Source: a bacterium
Lineage (GTDB): Bacteria; Bacillota; Sulfobacillia; UBA995
Assembly: GCA_031082145.1 (NCBI GenBank)
Contig: JAVHLP010000001.1
Location: forward strand, 62,001 to 126,000
Direction: 5' to 3'
Length of the DNA: 64,000 nt
How positions within the stretch are numbered: position 1 is the first letter of the stretch; the number at the start of each line of letters is the position of its first letter. Position numbers and translations under genes: made by a program. The notes under the pieces are model-generated. The model made no database searches. It was given only the letters and a program-made list of their open reading frames with translations, and was not told the origin of the DNA. Shown here one piece after another: positions 60,233-64,000 of this stretch.

Positions 60233-60261
60233 ATTATACCCCTTGGGGGGAAAGGGCTCAA
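60233..60261 (-). promoter_or_regulatory. SigA-type promoter of btuFCD
   Basis: TTGAGC (60261-60256) and a perfect TATAAT (60238-60233) lie 17 bp apart on the minus strand, placing the transcription start near 60226 at the beginning of the riboswitch. Confidence 0.85.
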
Positions 60262-60286
60262 GGGGTCTCCCGGTTCGCCTCCGGTC

Positions 60287-60601
60287 TTACTCCGCTTCCT
60301 CCGCCGGGGCGGCGTCGCCGGCCTGCTTGACGAAGTTGAGCCGCAGGTCGGCCAGTAACGGTTGAATCTCCCGTACCCTCGCCGGCCCCACCAGGCCGGC
60401 CAGTACTTCCACGGCTTCGATGGCCCGCCGGGACTCATCCAGGTCGCGATCCACCTCGCCGGTCTCCGGGTTGACGACCAGACCCATACTCTGCCAGGCC
60501 CGGCTGGCCAGGAGCACGAGGGCCAAGTCCAGGATGGCCGTCACCGGCGGGGGACCGGGGAGTCTGCCGGCCACAGGGGTGCCCTCCTCGCCACCGGTCA
60601 C
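60287..60601 (-). CDS. DUF1844-like protein
   Basis: 104 residues. AILDLALVLLASRAWQSMGLVVNPETGEVDRDLDESRRAIEAVEVLAGLV follows the DUF1844 pattern (short helix, NPxTGE, DLxxAxxxI). Soluble, no catalytic motif. GTG 60601 overlaps the HD-domain stop (GTGA) and has GGAGGAGGG 7 nt upstream; the longer frame from 61048 is a shadow of the HD gene. Function unknown. Confidence 0.75.
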   Translation of the reverse strand: MTGGEEGTPVAGRLPGPPPVTAILDLALVLLASRAWQSMGLVVNPETGEVDRDLDESRRAIEAVEVLAGLVGPARVREIQPLLADLRLNFVKQAGDAAPAEEAE

Positions 60602-61203
60602 CGGCCTTCCCTCCTCCCCGTTGCCAGTGTGACCCGGTCCAGGAAGTCGAGACACGCCTCGTAGTCGGCCTGTACCGCTTCCCGGGCCCGCTCCGTGTAG
60701 AGGCTCTCGAAGAGCCCCACATACAGCTCGCGGGCAGAAGGGAGATGAGCGAGCCAGTGACCTCCCTCCCCGGCCACCCGGGTCCCCACCGTGACCAGGA
60801 GTTCGGCCAGGTAGTAGCCTCGCACGCGGTCCATCTTGTCCGCGTCGTAGAGGATGCGGGCTTCGAGGGGAAGCTCGCCGCGCTCCGGACCGTACACCGG
60901 GTCCGTGTGGTGGAGGATGGCCCAAGCCACCAGGTTGGCTCGGGCCGGGGGATAACCCGCGGCGGCCAGGAACTCCCTCGCCAGCTCGGCACCACGGGTG
61001 GCATGTCCATCGGCCTCCCCCTCGACCCGGGCCAGATCGTGCAGCCACGCCGCGACCACCACCACCTCGCGGTCAGCCTGGGGGTAGTGGGTGGCCAGAT
61101 CCCCGGCGTGGGCGACCACCGCCTCGACATGAGGCAGGATGGGGCCATACTTACCGGCCACGGCCTCCCTGGCTCGCCGGACCCAGTCGACGGCCATGTT
61201 CAA
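60598..61203 (-). CDS. HD-domain phosphohydrolase-like protein
   Basis: 201 residues. Metal motif VVVAAWLHDLARVEG (HD), with an earlier His at LPHVEAVVAHAGD and a later AILHHTD and ILYDADKMDRV that complete the HD set. Similar proteins hydrolyse nucleotides or phosphate esters. ATG 61203 overlaps the aminotransferase stop by 4 bp; its own TGA overlaps the DUF1844 start. Confidence 0.88.
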   Translation of the reverse strand: MNMAVDWVRRAREAVAGKYGPILPHVEAVVAHAGDLATHYPQADREVVVVAAWLHDLARVEGEADGHATRGAELAREFLAAAGYPPARANLVAWAILHHTDPVYGPERGELPLEARILYDADKMDRVRGYYLAELLVTVGTRVAGEGGHWLAHLPSARELYVGLFESLYTERAREAVQADYEACLDFLDRVTLATGRREGR

Positions 61204-62393
61204 GCCTCCCCCCCGGCTGCGTACGCTACGGCGGCCGCCGCCGGGCCCGCGCCCGGTCCCACGGGCAACCCCTGGCGGCTGAGGACGCTCTCCAATGCAG
61301 TCAGGAGCAGGAACACATTCTTCCGCTGGCAGGAGTAGCCCATGGTACCGATCCGCCAGATCTTCCCCTTCAGCGGGCCCAACCCGCCGCCGATCTCGAT
61401 CCCGAACTCCCGGAGCAGTGCGCGCCGGGTACCGGCGTCATCGGCCCCGGCGGGAATCTTCACCGCGGTCAGCGTAGGCAGCCGGCGGGCCACCGGCACG
61501 TGGGCCTCCAGCCCCATGGCTTCGAGGCCGGCCACCAGGGCCGCTGAGGCCAGCCGGTGGCGGCGCAGGCGATTATCGAGACCCTCCTCCAGGATCAGGC
61601 GCAAGGCCTCGCGCAGGGCGTACATCATAGAGATGGGCGCGGTATGGTGGTAGAATCGTTCCTGGCCCCAGTAGCTGGTGATCATCGTCAGATCAAGATA
61701 CCAACTCTGCACCGGGTGCCTGCGGGCACGGAGGATCTCCTCGGCGCGGCGGTTCAGGGTCACCGGGGCCAAGCCGGGCGGGCAGGACAGGCACTTCTGG
61801 GTACCGCTGTAGGCCGCGTCGACATCCCAGGCGTCAACCGCCACCTCGCAACCACCCAGGGAGGTCACGCAGTCCACCACCAGCAGGGCTCCCGCACGGT
61901 GGGCGACTTCGGCCAGGGGCTCGATGGGCTGGAGAGCGCCGGTGGAAGTCTCCGCATGCACCACCGCCACCAGCTTCACGGGTCCACCGGAGCGCTCCAG
62001 GGCTTCCTCCACCGCCTCGGGGGCGATGACGTCTCCCCAGGCGGCTTCCACCACAATGACCTCCGCCCCGCAGCGACCGGCGATATCGGCCATGCGCTGG
62101 CCGAAGAGGCCGTTCACCCCCACTACCGCCCGGTCGCCCGGCTCCAGGAGGTTCACCAGAACCGTCTCCATACCGGCGCTGCCCGTCCCCGACACGGGGA
62201 AGGTGACCCGGTTGCCGGTCCTGAAGACGTGCCGCAGGAGTTCCATGACCTCGTTCATGATCTCCAGGAAGGCGGGATCGAGATGCCCCAGCAAGGGGGC
62301 GGAGAGGGCCCTGAGCACCCGGGGATCAACGTCACTGGGCCCGGGGCCCATCAGGATCCGCGGCGGAGGGCTCAGGTCGGTCAGCTGAGACAT
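61200..62393 (-). CDS. Alanine-glyoxylate/serine-pyruvate-type aminotransferase
   Basis: 397 residues. Class V PLP fold: LMGPGPSDVDPRVLRAL, PVSGTGSAGMETVLVNLLEPGD, VHAETSTGALQP, VVDCVTSLGGCEV, YSGTQKCLSCPPGLAPV (PLP Lys), and RIGTMGYSCQRKNV. It transfers amino groups from alanine or serine to glyoxylate or pyruvate. ATG 62393 has TTGGAGG 6 nt upstream. In an operon with NAD-salvage genes, though the link is unclear. Confidence 0.9.
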   Translation of the reverse strand: MSQLTDLSPPPRILMGPGPSDVDPRVLRALSAPLLGHLDPAFLEIMNEVMELLRHVFRTGNRVTFPVSGTGSAGMETVLVNLLEPGDRAVVGVNGLFGQRMADIAGRCGAEVIVVEAAWGDVIAPEAVEEALERSGGPVKLVAVVHAETSTGALQPIEPLAEVAHRAGALLVVDCVTSLGGCEVAVDAWDVDAAYSGTQKCLSCPPGLAPVTLNRRAEEILRARRHPVQSWYLDLTMITSYWGQERFYHHTAPISMMYALREALRLILEEGLDNRLRRHRLASAALVAGLEAMGLEAHVPVARRLPTLTAVKIPAGADDAGTRRALLREFGIEIGGGLGPLKGKIWRIGTMGYSCQRKNVFLLLTALESVLSRQGLPVGPGAGPAAAAVAYAAGGEA

Positions 62394-62413
62394 GGCAGCC
62401 TCCAATCCCCGCA

Positions 62414-63445
62414 TCAGATCACCTTGACCAGGCGGGGGGTTGGGGTCCGGCCGGGGATGCGGCCGCGCTTGGCCACCGGCCGGCCGTCGATCTCCTTGAG
62501 GTCCATGGTCATGTCAATGGGACGGGCCCGCGAGATATAGCTGCCGACGCCGAAGGCGTCGGCGCCCGCCCGCACCAAGGCGGGCATACGCTCGGGAGTG
62601 ATCCCGCCTGACACAAAGATCTTGACTTGCTTGTGGCCTGCGGCGTCGAGACGAGCGCGGACCTCCGCGACGAGCTCGGGGGTAACGCCCCCCCGTTCCC
62701 AGGGGGTATCCAGGCGCACCGCGTCCAGCCGGTCACCCAGGGCGGCGGCCACCCGCAGCGATTCCTCGGCCTCATCCTTGAAGGTGTCCACCAGGATCAC
62801 CCGCGGCTGGCCAGGGGGCATGATCCGATCATAAGCTTGGGCTACCGCCAGCGTGTCGCCGGCGATGAGGATGGCGGCGTGGGGTATGGTGCCGGACGGC
62901 TCGCGGCCGCCCAGCCAGGCGCCCAGCAGGCAGCTGGCCCCAGCGGCGCCACCGGCGATGGCCGCTCTCTCCATCGCCGGGGCCACGGCGGGGTGCACGT
63001 GTCTGGCCCCAAAGCTCAGAAACGGCTTCCCCTGAGCCGCTTCGCGGCATTCCCGGGCCGCGGTAGCCCAGCCCGCGCTCGAGGCCAGGATCCCCAATAG
63101 AGCCGTCTCGAAGACGCCGAAGCGGTCGTAGGCTCCTTCCACCCGCAAGACCACCTCGCGCTCGGCGAAGCTCTCGCCGTCGGGCACCGCTTCCATGGTT
63201 ACCCCCCGCCCCAAGAGGAGCTGCCGGCATTCCTCACCGCCGCACATGATCCCCGATCGGCTGGGGAAGACCTCGGCCGTGACCGGGGTCTCCAGCAGGC
63301 CGAGTTCCTGGAGGACTTCCCTGGTCTTCACAAAGTAGACGTCTGTGGTCGCCCCCGCCAGGATGTCTTCGTGATTGGCGGAGTGGAAACGCCGGCCGGT
63401 CACATCCATGGCCCTGACTTCGGCCAAAGTCCTTATCTCGGTCAA
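62414..63445 (-). CDS. pncB: Nicotinate phosphoribosyltransferase
   Basis: 343 residues. ATTDVYFVKTREVL, SRSGIMCGGEEC, FLSFGARHVHPAVAPAMERAAIAGGA, ILVDTFKDEAEESLRVA and FVSGGITPERMPALVRAGADAFGVGSYI match the shorter archaeal/anaerobe-type NaPRT. It makes nicotinate mononucleotide for NAD. Overlaps nicotinamidase by 4 bp (ATGA), so the two salvage steps are coupled. Confidence 0.9.
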   Translation of the reverse strand: MTEIRTLAEVRAMDVTGRRFHSANHEDILAGATTDVYFVKTREVLQELGLLETPVTAEVFPSRSGIMCGGEECRQLLLGRGVTMEAVPDGESFAEREVVLRVEGAYDRFGVFETALLGILASSAGWATAARECREAAQGKPFLSFGARHVHPAVAPAMERAAIAGGAAGASCLLGAWLGGREPSGTIPHAAILIAGDTLAVAQAYDRIMPPGQPRVILVDTFKDEAEESLRVAAALGDRLDAVRLDTPWERGGVTPELVAEVRARLDAAGHKQVKIFVSGGITPERMPALVRAGADAFGVGSYISRARPIDMTMDLKEIDGRPVAKRGRIPGRTPTPRLVKVI

Positions 63446-63990
63446 CCCTTCCGGCCTCCCGCGCGCTCAGGTATCACCTGGACCCCCAGCGTCCTTCCAA
63501 GTTCCTTAAGGGCGAAGCGATGGGCCTCCTCGTCGAAGGACGCCACCGCGTCCGCCGGTACCGTGACGGCATAGTTGAGCATGTGGGCGTCGGCCGCCGT
63601 GTAGAGCACGCAGATGTTAGTGCAGACACCGACCAGCCGGATCTCCTCTACCCCGGCCTCGCGCAAGGTGGCGTCCAGATCGGTACCCGAAAAGCCACTG
63701 AACTTCCGCTTGGCGATGATCCTGTCCGACGGCCGGGGCTTGAGCTCGGGGCAGATCTCCGCTCCGGGAGTCCCCTCAACGCAGTGGGGCGGGAACATCC
63801 GGAACTCCAGATCGTCCGGGCGGTGACGGTCACACAGGTAGACAATGGTTTCACCCTTCGCCCGGGCCTCGTCCAGTTCCTCCCTGACGCGAGGGACTAT
63901 GGCCCTGGCCGCGTCGCCGCAGTAGAGCGTGCCGCCGGGGGCCATGAAGTCCACCAGCATGTCGACGATCACCAGTGCTCTTTTCGCCAC
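63442..63990 (-). CDS. pncA: Nicotinamidase/isochorismatase family hydrolase
   Basis: 182 residues. Catalytic triad visible: Asp in VIVDMLVDFMAPGGTLYC, Lys in IIAKRKFSGFSGTDLD and Cys in LVGVCTNICVLYTAADA. It converts nicotinamide to nicotinate, the substrate of the next gene. GTG 63990 is close to the window edge with AGGGGACAAG upstream, so the start is complete. First gene of the operon seen here. Confidence 0.92.
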   Translation of the reverse strand: MAKRALVIVDMLVDFMAPGGTLYCGDAARAIVPRVREELDEARAKGETIVYLCDRHRPDDLEFRMFPPHCVEGTPGAEICPELKPRPSDRIIAKRKFSGFSGTDLDATLREAGVEEIRLVGVCTNICVLYTAADAHMLNYAVTVPADAVASFDEEAHRFALKELGRTLGVQVIPERAGGRKG

Positions 63991-64000
63991 CTTGTCCCCT

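Noticed and set aside
60602-61048. Longer DUF1844 protein starting at 61048
   Set aside because: The upstream part is an antisense-like frame across the HD-domain gene; GTG 60601 has a good ribosome site and gives a normal length.
1-64000. CRISPR arrays, insertion sequences and rRNA
   Set aside because: No direct-repeat arrays with regular spacers, no transposase-like frames or terminal repeats, and no rRNA-like blocks were seen by eye.

Overview
The window looks like chromosome of a GC-rich, endospore-forming member of the Firmicutes (Bacillota, Clostridia-like). The evidence is spoIVA, spoIIP with DUF1614 and YIEGIA genes, an IspH-ribosomal protein S1 fusion, PlsY, a radical-SAM DUF512 protein, HU, a CD1871A-type CXXC peptide, and tungstate and cobalamin uptake, which suggests anaerobic metabolism. 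Most genes are densely packed with 4-bp stop/start overlaps. Genus cannot be read from the sequence.

Layout. 1-8.2 kb: an exported phosphatase-like protein (cut by the edge), CapA-type metallophosphatase, a TlpA/CD1871A/ferredoxin redox trio, pyroglutamyl peptidase, HAD hydrolase, hemolysin III and two methyltransferases. 8.2-24.5 kb: a large exopolysaccharide locus. It has PelF (GT4) and PelG (flippase-like), two paralogous GT-C-like membrane proteins, two DivIVA-like coiled-coil proteins (one with a PRC-barrel-like region), a 41-aa membrane peptide, a GT2, an ATP-grasp ligase, a polysaccharide deacetylase, a MurJ-like flippase, an HD-GYP protein and a GH114 (PelA-like) hydrolase. PelD, PelE and the outer-membrane parts are absent. 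This is the best candidate for an undescribed system: a monoderm Pel-type polymer machine with its own positioning proteins. 24.5-32.2 kb: a beta-propeller protein, a capsule-type GT-B protein and a pseudaminic-acid set (PseB, PseC, SpsF-like, PseH-like, PseI) with no PseG seen.

32.4-43.6 kb: an Fe-S protein, tRNA-Pro(GGG) with a clear promoter, tupABC behind a structured leader resembling the Moco/Tuco riboswitch, HU, spoIVA, a phosphoribosyltransferase, then gpsA-plsY-der-DUF512 on the minus strand. 44.0-45.7 kb: an AT-richer three-gene insert (nuclease-like protein, Ser/Thr kinase, unknown), possibly a defence or signalling cassette. 45.8-64 kb (all minus): YIEGIA capping subunit, YIEGIA, spoIIP, DUF1614, topB, ispH-rpsA, plsC, cmk, a Met-gamma-lyase/CGS-type enzyme, a radical-SAM protein, btuDCF under a cobalamin riboswitch with a strong promoter, and a DUF1844/HD/aminotransferase/NaPRT/nicotinamidase operon.

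A recurring oddity is genes with a strong Shine-Dalgarno sequence at ideal spacing but a non-standard start codon (GTA 6698, CTG 10453, ATT 43972, CTG 46904). Start choices below follow Shine-Dalgarno placement and protein N-termini; all functions are inferred from motifs recognised by eye, without database searches.
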